Source: Paludibacteraceae bacterium
Lineage (GTDB): Bacteria; Bacteroidota; Bacteroidia; Bacteroidales; Paludibacteraceae
Assembly: GCA_024401435.1 (NCBI GenBank)
Contig: JAKSLB010000015.1
Span: forward strand, 1 to 64,000
Length of the DNA stretch: 64,000 nt
Direction: 5' to 3'
Below are positions 24,119 to 34,024 of the stretch, piece after piece. Under the pieces are notes generated by a model. That model worked only from the letters and a program-made list of their open reading frames with translations, made no database searches and was not told the origin of the DNA. Each line of letters begins with the position of its first letter. The stretch's first letter is position 1. The translations under genes were made by a program, and so were the position numbers.

Positions 24119-25453
24119 TTACAATGTATGATTCTTACCTCTAATGTAGTTGCCCCAAGCGTATAGTGGAACCACTTCTATGTTGTCGTATTTAGAGAAA
24201 TTTTCCAGGGAGGTGCGTACTCCTAATGAGAGTTTTTTTGCCTTCATAAAATAACGAAGACTCTGCATAGACCCAGTAGTGCCAGCTTTTACTTCTATAG
24301 GGAGGACTCTTCCATCTCTTTCAATCAAGTAATCAATTTCTGCATTTCCGTCTTTCTCTTCCCGGTGCCAGCAATATAACGATGGTTTGGAATATGGAGA
24401 AGCATTTTTAATGATTTCTTGTCCTACAAATTGTTCTGCTAATGCTCCTCGGTTAATTGCTTTTGTGTCTTCCGAAGAAATGTAATCAACAACATTTAAT
24501 CCCAACATTTTTTGTGCGATACCCGTATCGAGCATTATCATACGTGTGTACTTGCGATTAACCTCTGCACCTAATGGCAATCCATTCCCAGAAGTGTGAA
24601 CAACAGGCAGTACCAATCCTGCTAAAACTAGCGTTTCAACCGCTCGTTTGATTACTTCGGTTCGTAGTTCTCCATTTACACGTGAATAAATAAATTTGCC
24701 TTGACCTTGCTCCGCAACAGAAAGCCATGCGTCCGCTATGAGACTAGAATTTATTCTCCTCCTATATTTGACAAAATCGTCCTTGTAGGAATCGACCAAA
24801 GTGCTTAATACTTTCTGGCATTCAAATAAACTTTGTGTGTTTACGTATGTAGCCACAACCTCTGGCATACCTCCTATTGCTAAAAATAATCTCAACAATT
24901 CATTTGCCTTGGCATGAACGACGTCATGCAAAGGTTTATCTATGGATGCTGCTTCTATCGCAGAAGAAAGCTGTACGTTGCCTGTGGCATTAGTAAACTC
25001 ATTGAATGAAAAAGGATACATATATACGGATTCAACTCTCCCTACCCCAAAGGAAGGAAGATCCTCTAATGCGAATTCCAACAAAGATCCAGTGGCTATT
25101 ATATGTTGCTCGGGGTATTTCTCGTAAAAATACCTTAGTTTGTTGATTGCATCTGGACACGACTGTATTTCATCCAAAAGAAGGAGCGTTTTCCCAGGAA
25201 TAACTGATATACCTGTGATAACACTTATGTTGTCACATATCTGCTGAGGAGTGAATCTTGAATCAAATAGATAGTGAAGGTCTGTTCTCTCGTTCAAATC
25301 AATTTCAACATAGTTTTCAAACCTTTTCCCTAAATTACGAACTGCGCTAGTCTTCCCTACTTGTCTGGCTCCTCGTAACAATAATGGTTTTCTATTGTAT
25401 GAGTTTGCCCAAGCTTGCAACACATTATCGATTGTTCTTTTTATGTAATTCAT
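24119..25453 (-). CDS. AAA_14/DUF4143 family ATPase
   Basis: 444 residues. Walker A RGARQVGKTSA near residues 27-37, Walker B LLLLDEIQSC, sensor IIATGSLLEF, and a C-terminal DUF4143 domain with AEIDYLIERDGRVLPIEVKA (D, E-x-K). It belongs to a different subfamily from the ATPase at 20983. The start ATG at 25453 is 21 bases after a minus-strand TATATTTG box, and two 24-bp direct repeats cover the upstream region. Confidence 0.87.
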   Translation of the reverse strand: MNYIKRTIDNVLQAWANSYNRKPLLLRGARQVGKTSAVRNLGKRFENYVEIDLNERTDLHYLFDSRFTPQQICDNISVITGISVIPGKTLLLLDEIQSCPDAINKLRYFYEKYPEQHIIATGSLLEFALEDLPSFGVGRVESVYMYPFSFNEFTNATGNVQLSSAIEAASIDKPLHDVVHAKANELLRLFLAIGGMPEVVATYVNTQSLFECQKVLSTLVDSYKDDFVKYRRRINSSLIADAWLSVAEQGQGKFIYSRVNGELRTEVIKRAVETLVLAGLVLPVVHTSGNGLPLGAEVNRKYTRMIMLDTGIAQKMLGLNVVDYISSEDTKAINRGALAEQFVGQEIIKNASPYSKPSLYCWHREEKDGNAEIDYLIERDGRVLPIEVKAGTTGSMQSLRYFMKAKKLSLGVRTSLENFSKYDNIEVVPLYAWGNYIRGKNHTL

Positions 25454-25473
25454 AACTATTTGTATTTTAGATG

Positions 25474-25541
25474 CAAATATAAATAAAATGTAAAAAGAGT
25501 AGGCAAGATTTAATGCGAAAATGTAAAAAGAGTAGGCAAGA
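25474..25541 (-). promoter_or_regulatory. Promoter with tandem 24-bp direct repeats
   Basis: Minus-strand TATATTTG at 25481-25474. The sequence AAAATGTAAAAAGAGTAGGC plus AAGA occurs at 25485-25508 and again at 25518-25541, a 33-bp period (about three helical turns). On the minus strand each copy carries a TTG; the nearer one is 22 bp from the box. This arrangement suits operator sites or a duplicated -33 region. Confidence 0.55.
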
Positions 25542-25880
25542 GGCTGAAACTTCTATTTTCTCATACTGACTTATACCTAATGATGCAGGTCATCACATAC
25601 ACATACAATGAACAATGAACGATTTATCCTGATAAAAATCTATCTTGACAAAAATGAAAAAACATAAGGTAAGCATTTCTCATACAGAGAAATGTTGAAT
25701 TTTAAAAATTCCCCTTTTATAATTGCATAGATTGTTGTAATATTGCATATTAAATTTAGGATTCAATGTGATTTTGCGTGCTTTTAATCTTGTCATTACC
25801 CTACAATGTCGGTATACCTCTCAAGACATTAGCATAAGAATCATTAAGACACCTCATTATAATCATCAAAATAAAGTTCA
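25542..25880. other. Intergenic stretch without recognised features
   Basis: AT-rich. A segment around 25700-25790 (AATTCCCCTTTTATAATT, then TTTTGCGTGCTTTTAATCTT) faintly recalls the MITE-like family but is too degraded to call. Confidence 0.3.
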
Positions 25881-27131
25881 ATGAAAGAACTGGTTATAGG
25901 CATTCAAGACTATTTATTTAACATCGGACTTTTAAATGGCGATGGTAGTATTCATGACAAATTAATTGGTCTACTCATCATCATCATTTTGACAGCTATC
26001 TGCGATATTGTTTGTCGACAGATCGCCATGCTTGTTTTACATATTCATTCCAAACTAAAAAAGAAAACAGAAGAGGAATCCACACAACATAAGAAACTGC
26101 TGAAATCTGTTGCTGCCATCTTCCCCGCTTTTGTCATCAATATATTCCTTCCTCTTGCTTTTGAAGAAGGTTCTGATTGGTATCGTTGGATCAACAAGCT
26201 TTGCAACATTTACATATTAGTAATGATTGCTCTCTTCCTATCTTCGTTAGTTTCCTTCATACGCATCAAATATACCACCAAAAATGATACACAAAGGAAT
26301 AATAACAATATCCCTCTCACCATCCTATATCAAATTATAAAGTATATCATTGTTATTATCTCCATCATTATCGGTGCCAGCATTCTACTCGACAAATCAC
26401 CACAAGCCTTTCTAACAGGATTAGGTGCTTCTGCTGCCGTATTGACCTTTATCTTTAAAGATACCATTTTAAGTTTGGTAGCTGGTATTCAATTGATTAG
26501 CAATAAAATGTTGCAACCTGGCGATTGGATTACCATTCCTAAACATAATATTAATGGTAGGGTTAAAAAAATAACTATCAATACTGTAAAGATTAAAAAT
26601 TTCGATAACACAACCATTACTATTCCACCTTCTACTTTGCTGAACGACTCGTTTCAAAACTGGAAAACAATGGAGAAATCAGGAGCAAGAAGAATTATGC
26701 GTTCGATTAATATCGATATGCACAGTATCCATTTCTGCTCGGCTGATGAACTGAAAAAAATAAAATCTATTTCTCTGATGAAACCCTACCTTGAGAAACT
26801 GAATAAAAATATTGTTCCATCAACCAATAAAGGAAAAAACAAGTCTAACGAAGAGGTTGCAATAGATCAAAATCCAACTAATCTTGAACTATTCACCTAC
26901 TATTTGGAAACATATATTACACAAATACCCTCTTTTGTTACTGATAACGATAATGAACTATTGCATATGGTCCGTCAACTCCAACCAACTGAAAACGGGC
27001 TCCCTATCGAAATCTATTTTTTCACTTCAGAATATAAGTGGAAAAGATATGAAAAAGTACAATCTGATACCTTTGCCCATATTTTAGCTATGGTCAATTA
27101 TTTCGGATTGTCTGTTGTTCAACGAGTATAA
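25881..27131 (+). CDS. Mechanosensitive channel of the MscS superfamily (YbdG-like)
   Basis: 416 residues, nearly the length of E. coli YbdG. Several N-terminal spans (about residues 25-180) lead to the pore helix GLGASAAVLTFIFKDTILSL and the beta-domain start NKMLQPGDWITIPKHNINGRVK, the MscS signature. It should open in the inner membrane under tension during osmotic downshock. A cytosolic C-terminal domain with an acidic/basic insert follows. It stands alone between the ATPase and glnS. Confidence 0.87.
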   Translation: MKELVIGIQDYLFNIGLLNGDGSIHDKLIGLLIIIILTAICDIVCRQIAMLVLHIHSKLKKKTEEESTQHKKLLKSVAAIFPAFVINIFLPLAFEEGSDWYRWINKLCNIYILVMIALFLSSLVSFIRIKYTTKNDTQRNNNNIPLTILYQIIKYIIVIISIIIGASILLDKSPQAFLTGLGASAAVLTFIFKDTILSLVAGIQLISNKMLQPGDWITIPKHNINGRVKKITINTVKIKNFDNTTITIPPSTLLNDSFQNWKTMEKSGARRIMRSINIDMHSIHFCSADELKKIKSISLMKPYLEKLNKNIVPSTNKGKNKSNEEVAIDQNPTNLELFTYYLETYITQIPSFVTDNDNELLHMVRQLQPTENGLPIEIYFFTSEYKWKRYEKVQSDTFAHILAMVNYFGLSVVQRV

Positions 27132-27132
27132 G

Positions 27133-27182
27133 AGACTTCTATCAATTCCCAGATTCTTAAAATTTTCAATTGATAGAAATCT
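27133..27182. repeat. Short decayed MITE-like repeat after the channel gene
   Basis: The ends AGACTTCTATCAATT and AATTGATAGAAATCT are inverted copies with one difference and resemble the family TIR with GGGG eroded. The copy abuts the channel stop codon (27131), the usual position for this family. Confidence 0.5.
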
Positions 27183-27235
27183 ATATAAGGAATGTTTTGT
27201 CTATCAAAATCTCCTATAAAAACAATCGTTTATGA

Positions 27236-27265
27236 TTGTAAATTCATACGAAACATTTAAATTTG
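27236..27265 (+). promoter_or_regulatory. glnS promoter (TTG-N19-TAAATTTG)
   Basis: TTG at 27236-27238 and TAAATTTG at 27258-27265, 19 bp apart, matching the Bacteroidetes consensus. The start codon is 26 bases downstream. Confidence 0.78.
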
Positions 27266-27291
27266 CACAATAAATTTAAAACGAAAGTTCT

Positions 27292-28983
27292 ATGGCTGAA
27301 AATATTCAGGAAAATGAAGAAAAAAAATCATTAAACTTCATTGAAGAAATTGTAGAAGAAGATTTAAAAGAAGGTCGCAACGGTGGTAGAATTCAAACCC
27401 GTTTTCCTCCTGAACCTAACGGATACTTACATATTGGTCACGCAAAAGCTATTTGTATGGATTTTGGTATCGCAAAAAATTATAACGGTATCTGTAATCT
27501 ACGCTTTGATGACACCAACCCTGTGAAGGAAGATGTTGAATATGTTGATTCTATTAAAGAAGATATTCAATGGCTCGGTTTTCAATGGGCTAATGTTTAT
27601 TACGCTTCTGACTATTTCCAGCAATTATGGGACTTAGCTGTTCGTTTCATCAAAGAGGGTAAAGCTTATGTTGATGAACAAACCGCTGAAGAGATTGCCA
27701 AACAAAAAGGAACTCCTACCACACCAGGTATTGAAAGTCCTTTCCGTAATCGTTCCATAGAAGAAAACCTTCGTCTCTTTATGGAGATGAGCGAAGGTAA
27801 AATCGAAGATGGTAAAATGGTACTTCGTGCAAAGATTGATATGGCTAACCCTAATATGCATTTCCGTGACCCAATCATCTACCGTATCATTACGACCCAT
27901 CCTCACCATCGTACAGGTACCAAGTGGAAAGTTTATCCAATGTACGATTTCGCACATGGTCAGTCTGACTACTTTGAAGGTGTAACTCACTCATTGTGCA
28001 CACTTGAATTTGAAGTTCACCGTCCTCTATATGAATGGTTTATAGACCAATTTGCAGATAGCGATTATCGCCCTAAACAACGTGAGTTCAACCGTTTGAA
28101 CATTACCTACACAGTAATGAGTAAACGTAAGATGTTGCAACTTGTTCAAGAGGGATTGGTTCGCGGCTGGGACGATCCTCGTATGCCAACCATCTGCGGA
28201 CTTCGTCGCCGTGGTTACACACCATCTTCCATTCGCAACTTCATTAAACGCATCGGATATACCAAATATGATGGTGTTATTGATGTTTCGCTTTTGGAAG
28301 CAACTATTCGTGAAGAATTGAATGCAACAGCCATGCGTGTTAGTGCAGTCATCAACCCAATCAAACTTATCCTTACCAACTATCCAGAAGGTAAAGTAGA
28401 GATGTTGGAAGCAATCAACAATCCAGAAGATGAAAGCATGGGTAGCCGTGAAATACAATTCTCACGTGAATTGTATATTGAAAGCGATGACTTTATGGAA
28501 GATGCTCCAAAGAAATATTTCCGTTTAACACCAGGTAACGAAGTTCGTTTGAAAAACGCATATATTATCAAATGTACAGGTTGCAAAAAAGATGCTAACG
28601 GAAATGTGACGGAAGTATATGCTGAATATGATCCAGAAACAAAAAGCGGAATGCCAGGCAGCGATCGTAAAGTGAAAGGAACCATACATTGGGTATCTGT
28701 ACAACACGCTGTTCCTGCCGAGGTTCGCTTGTATGATAGACTATTCAATGTTGAAAATCCAGGTGATGAAAAAGAGAAGGACTTCCGCGAATTGCTAAAT
28801 CCAAATTCTCTTACCATCGCACATGCTATGGTTGAACCATGGTTGAAGAATGCCAAAACCTTGCAAAACTTCCAATTCCAACGTATTGGTTACTTCAATG
28901 TAGACCCTGATTCTACACCAGACAAATTAGTCTTCAACCGTACTGTTGCATTGAAAGACAGTTGGGCTAAAATAGCTAAATAA
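27292..28983 (+). CDS. glnS: Glutaminyl-tRNA synthetase
   Basis: 563 residues, class I. The HIGH motif appears in [15 protein letters not shown], the KMSKS-equivalent is VMSKRKM, and FDDTNP belongs to the glutamine/ATP site. The C-terminal half is the two beta-barrel anticodon-binding region ([34 protein letters not shown]). It charges tRNA-Gln with glutamine. Single gene with a strong promoter and a terminator. Confidence 0.95.
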   Translation: MAENIQENEEKKSLNFIEEIVEEDLKEGRNGGRIQTRFPPEPNGYLHIGHAKAICMDFGIAKNYNGICNLRFDDTNPVKEDVEYVDSIKEDIQWLGFQWANVYYASDYFQQLWDLAVRFIKEGKAYVDEQTAEEIAKQKGTPTTPGIESPFRNRSIEENLRLFMEMSEGKIEDGKMVLRAKIDMANPNMHFRDPIIYRIITTHPHHRTGTKWKVYPMYDFAHGQSDYFEGVTHSLCTLEFEVHRPLYEWFIDQFADSDYRPKQREFNRLNITYTVMSKRKMLQLVQEGLVRGWDDPRMPTICGLRRRGYTPSSIRNFIKRIGYTKYDGVIDVSLLEATIREELNATAMRVSAVINPIKLILTNYPEGKVEMLEAINNPEDESMGSREIQFSRELYIESDDFMEDAPKKYFRLTPGNEVRLKNAYIIKCTGCKKDANGNVTEVYAEYDPETKSGMPGSDRKVKGTIHWVSVQHAVPAEVRLYDRLFNVENPGDEKEKDFRELLNPNSLTIAHAMVEPWLKNAKTLQNFQFQRIGYFNVDPDSTPDKLVFNRTVALKDSWAKIAK

Positions 28984-29000
28984 CAAGCAATAAATAGATT

Positions 29001-29038
29001 AAAAAATCCTCGAAGATAATCACCTTCGAGGATTTTTT
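29001..29038. terminator. Bidirectional terminator between glnS and the rhodanese gene
   Basis: Stem AATCCTCGAAG/CTTCGAGGATT with A-run before and T-run after, 20 bases after the glnS stop and 26 before the end of the opposite-strand rhodanese gene. Confidence 0.82.
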
Positions 29039-29063
29039 GTAAGTATATTTTTGATTCTAAACT

Positions 29064-29435
29064 CTACTTTTCTACTTCGTATTTTTGTCCCCAAACAAGA
29101 ATACCACCCTCCATATTATAGGTCTCTTTAAATCCTAATTCCATCATTTTATTCATTGCAGATAAACTACGACGACCTGAACGACAATAAATTAGCACTG
29201 GTTTCTTTTTCTTTATCTGTTCAATATTTTTAGCAAAATCAGGACTTTTCCAATCAATATTGATAGCGCCTTTAATATGACCCGCCTCAAACTCTTGTGC
29301 AGTACGAACATCTACAATTTGCAATTTTTCATTTTCATCTATCATCTTTTTTGCCTCATCCACACTAATATTTTTCTGTCCAAAACAGAAAATAGGAGCA
29401 AAAGCGAATACAAACAATAATAATTTCTTCTTCAT
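29064..29435 (-). CDS. Exported rhodanese-like protein
   Basis: About 123 residues from the ATG at 29435 (MKKKLLLFVFAFAPIFCFGQ), a clear signal peptide with cleavage after FGQ. The longer upstream frame is rejected because the leader starts here. Single rhodanese domain with VDVRTAQEFEAGHIKGAINI and the active-site loop YCRSGRRS; the cysteine is the sulfur carrier. Periplasmic, possibly in sulfur or redox handling. The ATG faces the divergent ychF gene. Confidence 0.85.
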   Translation of the reverse strand: MKKKLLLFVFAFAPIFCFGQKNISVDEAKKMIDENEKLQIVDVRTAQEFEAGHIKGAINIDWKSPDFAKNIEQIKKKKPVLIYCRSGRRSLSAMNKMMELGFKETYNMEGGILVWGQKYEVEK

Positions 29436-29471
29436 CTTTTTAAATTTGAATTTTAAATTAAAGTATTTGCA

Positions 29472-29490
29472 CAAAAATAGAGTATCTTTG
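29472..29490. promoter_or_regulatory. Divergent -7 boxes for rhodanese and ychF genes
   Basis: Minus-strand TATTTTTG at 29479-29472 and plus-strand TATCTTTG at 29483-29490 lie only 3 bp apart. The two polymerases would compete. No TTG box is at the standard spacing for either. Confidence 0.55.
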
Positions 29491-29525
29491 CAAAATTAAA
29501 AAGTAAAATTACAAAATATAATATC

Positions 29526-30626
29526 ATGGCATTACAATGTGGTATAGTGGGTTTGCCAAACGTAGGGAAATCCACCCTTTTCAATTGCTTATCAAACGCT
29601 AAGGCTCAAGCAGCCAATTTTCCATTTTGTACTATTGAACCTAATGTAGGTGTGATTACAGTTCCTGATGAACGTTTAAATAAATTAGCAGAAATAGATC
29701 ATCCTCAACGCGTTATTCCAACCACAGTTGAAATTGTCGATATCGCTGGATTAGTAAAAGGAGCCAGTAAAGGTGAAGGTTTAGGTAATAAGTTTTTAGC
29801 TAATATTCGTGAAACAGATGCAATTCTTCATGTATTACGTTGTTTTGATGATGATAACGTAACACACGTTGATGGTTCTATCGATCCTGTTCGTGATAAG
29901 GAAATCATTGATATGGAACTTCAAATGAAGGATCTTGAAACTGTTGAAAGCCGTATTAATAAGACTGAAAAGCAAGCTAAAGCAGGTGGTGATAAAACAG
30001 CCAAAGCTCTTTTAGATATACTTGTTCGTTACAAAGATGCTCTTTTAGCTGGAAAATCAGCTCGTACTGTGGAACTAACAAAAGAGGAAAAACCTTTGGC
30101 TAAAGATCTTTTCTTATTGACTACCAAACCTGTACTTTATGTATGTAATGTAGACGAGGGTAGTGCAGTTAGTGGAAACAAATACACACAAGCTGTAGCT
30201 GAAGCTATCAAAGAAGAGAATGCCGAAATGTTAATAGTAGCTGCAGCCACTGAAGCTGATATTGCAGAATTAGAAACTTACGAGGAACGTCAAATGTTCC
30301 TTGAAGAAGTAGGATTAAAAGAATCAGGCGTTTCACGTTTAATCAAATCTGCTTATAAATTACTTGATTTACAAACATTCTTCACTTCTGGTGCTGACGA
30401 AACAAGAGCATGGACTTTCCGTCGTGGTATGAAAGCTCCTCAATGTGCAGGTATTATTCACACAGACTTCGAAAAAGGCTTTATTCGCGCTGAAGTTATT
30501 AAATATGAAGATTATATCAATCTTGGATCTGAAGCAGCTTGTCGTGAAGCAGGTAAGATTTCTATCGAAGGAAAAGATTATATCGGACAAGATGGTGATA
30601 TTATGCACTTTAGATTTAACGTATAA
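29526..30626 (+). CDS. ychF: Redox-regulated ATPase YchF
   Basis: 366 residues, OBG-family P-loop protein. G1 GLPNVGKST, G3 DIAGLVKG and the G4-equivalent CNVDE (Asn-x-x-Glu, which explains ATP rather than GTP preference in YchF/Ola1), followed by a TGS domain at the C-terminus (TFFTSGADETRAWTFRRG). Ribosome-associated and linked to oxidative-stress regulation in E. coli. Own promoter and terminator. Confidence 0.94.
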   Translation: MALQCGIVGLPNVGKSTLFNCLSNAKAQAANFPFCTIEPNVGVITVPDERLNKLAEIDHPQRVIPTTVEIVDIAGLVKGASKGEGLGNKFLANIRETDAILHVLRCFDDDNVTHVDGSIDPVRDKEIIDMELQMKDLETVESRINKTEKQAKAGGDKTAKALLDILVRYKDALLAGKSARTVELTKEEKPLAKDLFLLTTKPVLYVCNVDEGSAVSGNKYTQAVAEAIKEENAEMLIVAAATEADIAELETYEERQMFLEEVGLKESGVSRLIKSAYKLLDLQTFFTSGADETRAWTFRRGMKAPQCAGIIHTDFEKGFIRAEVIKYEDYINLGSEAACREAGKISIEGKDYIGQDGDIMHFRFNV

Positions 30627-30646
30627 TAGAAAATTAAAATAATGTT

Positions 30647-30678
30647 AAAAAAAGATAGCCTCATAGCTATCTTTTTTT
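30647..30678 (+). terminator. ychF terminator
   Basis: AAAAAAGATAGC/GCTATCTTTTTT stem with a 6-base loop and a T-run, 21 bases after the ychF stop. Confidence 0.82.
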
Positions 30679-30781
30679 ATGAAATTTTTTTAGATTTGGA
30701 ATATTAATCTGTAAAAAGGGTTCTAATACAGAATAATATTACTATAAAACACATAGAACCTTCACAAAAATTTAGAAGAAA

Positions 30782-31372
30782 ATGAAAAAGTTATTTTCAA
30801 TTGTAGCTATATTATTAGCTTGCGTATTCACAACATCTTCAAAAGATAAATTAGCAGTAGGTGTATTTGAAGATTGGTTCGACGAAATCGATTCAGTGGC
30901 AGTAAAAGAGATTTTTAAGTTAGCCGATTACAATACAATTTATCTTCTTCCATTTGATGAATCAAAAATTGAATGGCCCGATAAAAGTGATAATCGTTAT
31001 GATGAACTTAAAAGTGCTCTTCAAGAAATACGTTATATTGTAAAAGAAAAACTTGAAAGAAAAGTTAAAACAGCTAATGTTATCATTGCCAGCGAAGATC
31101 AAAAGTTTGAAGCTAATTCATTAAAAATTAAGATTTGTATAGATGAACTAAATATGGGTAGCCGTGCTCTACGTGCATGGGTAGGTTTTGGCGCTGGTGG
31201 TCAACGTATCAAAATCACATGTACTATTTCTGATAACAACGATAAACAATTTGTTATTTTCACTCATAAGAGAGCTTCAACAAACAGTAGAAGTTACGAG
31301 GATTGCGTGAAAGGTGAATTCGAATACTTTGGTGAAGATGTAGCTTTTGTATTGAATAAGTTCAAAAAATAA
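30782..31372 (+). CDS. Exported protein, DUF4410-like
   Basis: 196 residues. Signal peptide MKKLFSIVAILLACVFTTSS at the N-terminus; a cysteine lies in it but without a clear lipobox. The segment LNMGSRALRAWVGFGAGGQR followed by beta-strands resembles the central glycine-rich motif of DUF4410/LPS-assembly-like lipoproteins. Function unknown, presumably periplasmic. Single gene with its own terminator. Confidence 0.6.
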   Translation: MKKLFSIVAILLACVFTTSSKDKLAVGVFEDWFDEIDSVAVKEIFKLADYNTIYLLPFDESKIEWPDKSDNRYDELKSALQEIRYIVKEKLERKVKTANVIIASEDQKFEANSLKIKICIDELNMGSRALRAWVGFGAGGQRIKITCTISDNNDKQFVIFTHKRASTNSRSYEDCVKGEFEYFGEDVAFVLNKFKK

Positions 31373-31393
31373 TCTATCATTAGTATTGAAGAG

Positions 31394-31416
31394 GGGCGCT
31401 GAAAGCGCCCTTTTTT
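31394..31416 (+). terminator. Terminator after the DUF4410-like gene
   Basis: GGGCGCT/AGCGCCC with a GAA loop and six T, 21 bases after the stop. Confidence 0.85.
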
Positions 31417-31842
31417 ATTTTTACTTTGTTTATAACACTATTGAAAACCCTGTTAATAACTTGTAAATTCACTGAAAGAAAAAATTAAAAAATAAAATTT
31501 CATATTTCAAAAATTGATATATACAATCTACTACCAATATCTTCCAAATTATTTATCTTTATTTTTATCGAAAGTTTTAACCACTTATTTACAATTTTCA
31601 ACCGTCTTTTTCTTTTAATAATTTGTATATTTGCCTAAATGTTAAAAGTGTTAGTAAACTAACTAAATTACTGAATACCAATAATTATTTACTAACATTG
31701 TATTTTATTTTATGTGGATGAATTTTTAAAATCGATATATACAAGTTTATTTTAAATATTGTTTAAACGATACTAACAACCTATTATAATATTCATCTCT
31801 ATTTTATTTATTAATATTAAATTTAAGAAATAGAAAAATAAT
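31417..31842 (+). promoter_or_regulatory. Long AT-rich leader of nadA
   Basis: A -7 box TATATTTG at 31626-31633 would give a leader of about 200 bases. GTTAGT/ACTAAC (31650-31663) forms a small hairpin, with another TTACTAAC copy 30 bases further on. No known riboswitch was recognised. The rest is extremely AT-rich with no gene. Confidence 0.4.
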
Positions 31843-32778
31843 ATGGATATAAAAGAGGAAATTTTAAAATTAAAAAAAGAGAGAAATGCTGTAATCATGG
31901 CTCACTACTATACAAATGGTGAGATTCAAGATATAGCTGATTGTATTGGTGACAGTTTATATTTAGCGCAACAAGCTGCTAAAACAGATGCTGATGTGAT
32001 TGTACTTTGTGGCGTTCATTTTATGGGTGAGACAGCTAAAGTTTTATGTCCTAATAAAACTGTTTTAGTTCCCGATATGAATGCTGGTTGTTCTTTAGCT
32101 GATAGTTGCAAAGCTTCTGACTTTGCACGTTTTATTCAAGAACATCCAGGTTATAAAGTAATTTCTTATGTTAATACAACTGCTGCTGTGAAAGCTTTAA
32201 CTGATGTAGTTGTTACTTCCTCTAATGCCATTCAAATAGTAGAAAGTTTTCCGAAAGATGAAAAAATAATTTTCGGACCTGATCATAATCTTGGTAACTA
32301 TATCAACTCTGTTACAGGAAGAAATATGTTACTATGGAATGGATCTTGTCATGTTCATGAACAGTTTTCTCTTTCAAAATTAAAGGCTTTAAAAGAGATT
32401 TATCCGAATGCTAAAGTTTTAGTTCATCCAGAATGTAAAGGTTCTATTGTTGAATTAGCAGATAAAGTTGGTTCTACTGCTGCTTTACTTAATTATTCTA
32501 TAAAATCTGATGCGACAGAATTTCTCGTGGCTACTGAAAGTGGTATTCTTCATGAAATGAAAAAGAAAGCGCCTAATAAGGTCTTTATCCCTGTTCCACC
32601 AGATGATAGTAAGTCTGCATGTAATAGTTGTTCATATATGAAATTAAACACGTTAGAAAATTTATTGGCTTGCTTAAAAAATAATGCTCCTAAAGTTGAA
32701 GTCGATCCATCTATTATTGAACGCGCTAAGTTACCTATCGTTCGTATGCTTGAAATCAGTCAAAAATTAGGTTTGTAG
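31843..32778 (+). CDS. nadA: Quinolinate synthase A
   Basis: 311 residues of the NadA family, which condenses iminoaspartate with dihydroxyacetone phosphate to quinolinate for NAD synthesis. Three conserved [4Fe-4S] cysteines are visible in NAGCSLADSC, VHPECKG and ACNSCSYMK. The N-terminal NAVIMAHYYTNGEIQDIAD is typical. It leads an operon with a MazG-like gene (3 bp away) and deoC. nadB and nadC are not nearby. Confidence 0.94.
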   Translation: MDIKEEILKLKKERNAVIMAHYYTNGEIQDIADCIGDSLYLAQQAAKTDADVIVLCGVHFMGETAKVLCPNKTVLVPDMNAGCSLADSCKASDFARFIQEHPGYKVISYVNTTAAVKALTDVVVTSSNAIQIVESFPKDEKIIFGPDHNLGNYINSVTGRNMLLWNGSCHVHEQFSLSKLKALKEIYPNAKVLVHPECKGSIVELADKVGSTAALLNYSIKSDATEFLVATESGILHEMKKKAPNKVFIPVPPDDSKSACNSCSYMKLNTLENLLACLKNNAPKVEVDPSIIERAKLPIVRMLEISQKLGL

Positions 32779-32781
32779 TAT

Positions 32782-33108
32782 ATGACATTAGATGAATTAC
32801 AATCTACTGTTGATCAGTGGATTAAACAATATGGAGTTCGATATTTTAGTGAACTTACCAATACTGCTGTTTTGATGGAAGAGGTTGGTGAGTTAGCACG
32901 TGTTATGGCACGTAAATATGGTGATCAATCCTATAAATCTTCTGATTTAAATTACTCTTTGCAAGATGAAATGGCTGATGTTTTATGGGTGTTAGTTTGT
33001 CTTGCTAATCAAACAGGCGTAAATTTGGAAGAGGCTTTTGCTGCTAATCTAAAGAAAAAAACTGAAAGAGATTCTACTCGTCATTTAAATAATGAAAAAC
33101 TTAAATAA
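32782..33108 (+). CDS. MazG-like nucleotide pyrophosphohydrolase
   Basis: 108 residues, all-alpha NTP-PPase. The metal-binding EExxE...ExxD pattern is MEEVGELARVMARK followed by LQDEMADVLWVLVCLAN. Expected to hydrolyse non-canonical nucleoside triphosphates to monophosphates. Sits between nadA and deoC in the same operon. Confidence 0.88.
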   Translation: MTLDELQSTVDQWIKQYGVRYFSELTNTAVLMEEVGELARVMARKYGDQSYKSSDLNYSLQDEMADVLWVLVCLANQTGVNLEEAFAANLKKKTERDSTRHLNNEKLK

Positions 33109-33125
33109 TTAAATAATAACTACTT

Positions 33126-34004
33126 ATGGATAGATTTGATGAACTTTTCTCAAAATATGATTTTTCAAATTTAGAAAAAGACAAAGTTACTTTAGAGGTT
33201 GAACGTTTAATTGCTGATAATTTTAAGATTTACAATATCAATGCTGTTTATAGTAATATTCTTAGTTGCATAGATTTAACTTCTTTAAATTCAGATGACA
33301 CGTTTGCAAAAATTACATCTTTAGTTGATTTAGTAAATGGTTTTGATGATGAGTTTGAAATTATGCCTCATCCTGCTGCTATATGTGTCTATCCTTCATT
33401 TATTAGTACTGTAAAAGATAATCTTCAGGAAGATCTTGATATTGCAACAGTTGTTGGTTTCCCACATTCAAATACGTTTATTGAAGTAAAAATAGCCGAA
33501 GTTGGAATGTCTGTCATGGAAGGTGCTACAGAAATTGATGTTGTTATGCCTTTATCTCAATTCTGCTCGCAAAATTATGATGAAGTATACGATGAATTGG
33601 TTGAAATAAAATCAGCGTGTCAGGGCGCTAAATTAAAGGTGATTTTGGAAACTGGTTTATTGGATGATCCTGTTTTAATTAAAAAAGCTTCTATCATCGC
33701 TATGGCGGCTGGAGCTGATTTTATTAAAACGTCAACAGGTAAGGTTTCTAAAGGTGCTACATACGAAGCTGTATATGTAATGGCAAATGCTATTAAAGAA
33801 TTTAATGAGTTAAACAATCGTAAAGTAGGATTAAAGGTTGCTGGTGGTGTTTCTGATACTCCAACTGCTGTTAAATTTTATACGATAGTTGCTTCTATCT
33901 TAGGTGAGGAATGGATGAATAGTTCATTATTTAGAATAGGAACTAGTCGTTTGATTAACAATCTTTTATCATCATTAGCAGGTAAAGAAATTACTTATTT
34001 TTAA
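33126..34004 (+). CDS. deoC: Deoxyribose-phosphate aldolase
   Basis: 292 residues, class I aldolase with a TIM barrel. The Schiff-base lysine is in GADFIKTSTG; the second conserved lysine is in LKVAGGV. It splits 2-deoxyribose-5-phosphate to glyceraldehyde-3-phosphate and acetaldehyde. About 30 residues longer at the N-terminus than E. coli DeoC. Last gene of the nadA operon. Confidence 0.93.
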   Translation: MDRFDELFSKYDFSNLEKDKVTLEVERLIADNFKIYNINAVYSNILSCIDLTSLNSDDTFAKITSLVDLVNGFDDEFEIMPHPAAICVYPSFISTVKDNLQEDLDIATVVGFPHSNTFIEVKIAEVGMSVMEGATEIDVVMPLSQFCSQNYDEVYDELVEIKSACQGAKLKVILETGLLDDPVLIKKASIIAMAAGADFIKTSTGKVSKGATYEAVYVMANAIKEFNELNNRKVGLKVAGGVSDTPTAVKFYTIVASILGEEWMNSSLFRIGTSRLINNLLSSLAGKEITYF

Positions 34005-34024
34005 TTGATCAATAGTAAACAAAA

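Noticed and set aside
29436-29474. Upstream start for the rhodanese gene
   Set aside because: It would place 13 residues ahead of a perfect signal peptide and overlap the -7 box.
31626-31842. Known riboswitch class in the nadA leader
   Set aside because: No conserved core of a known NAD-related riboswitch could be recognised by eye.
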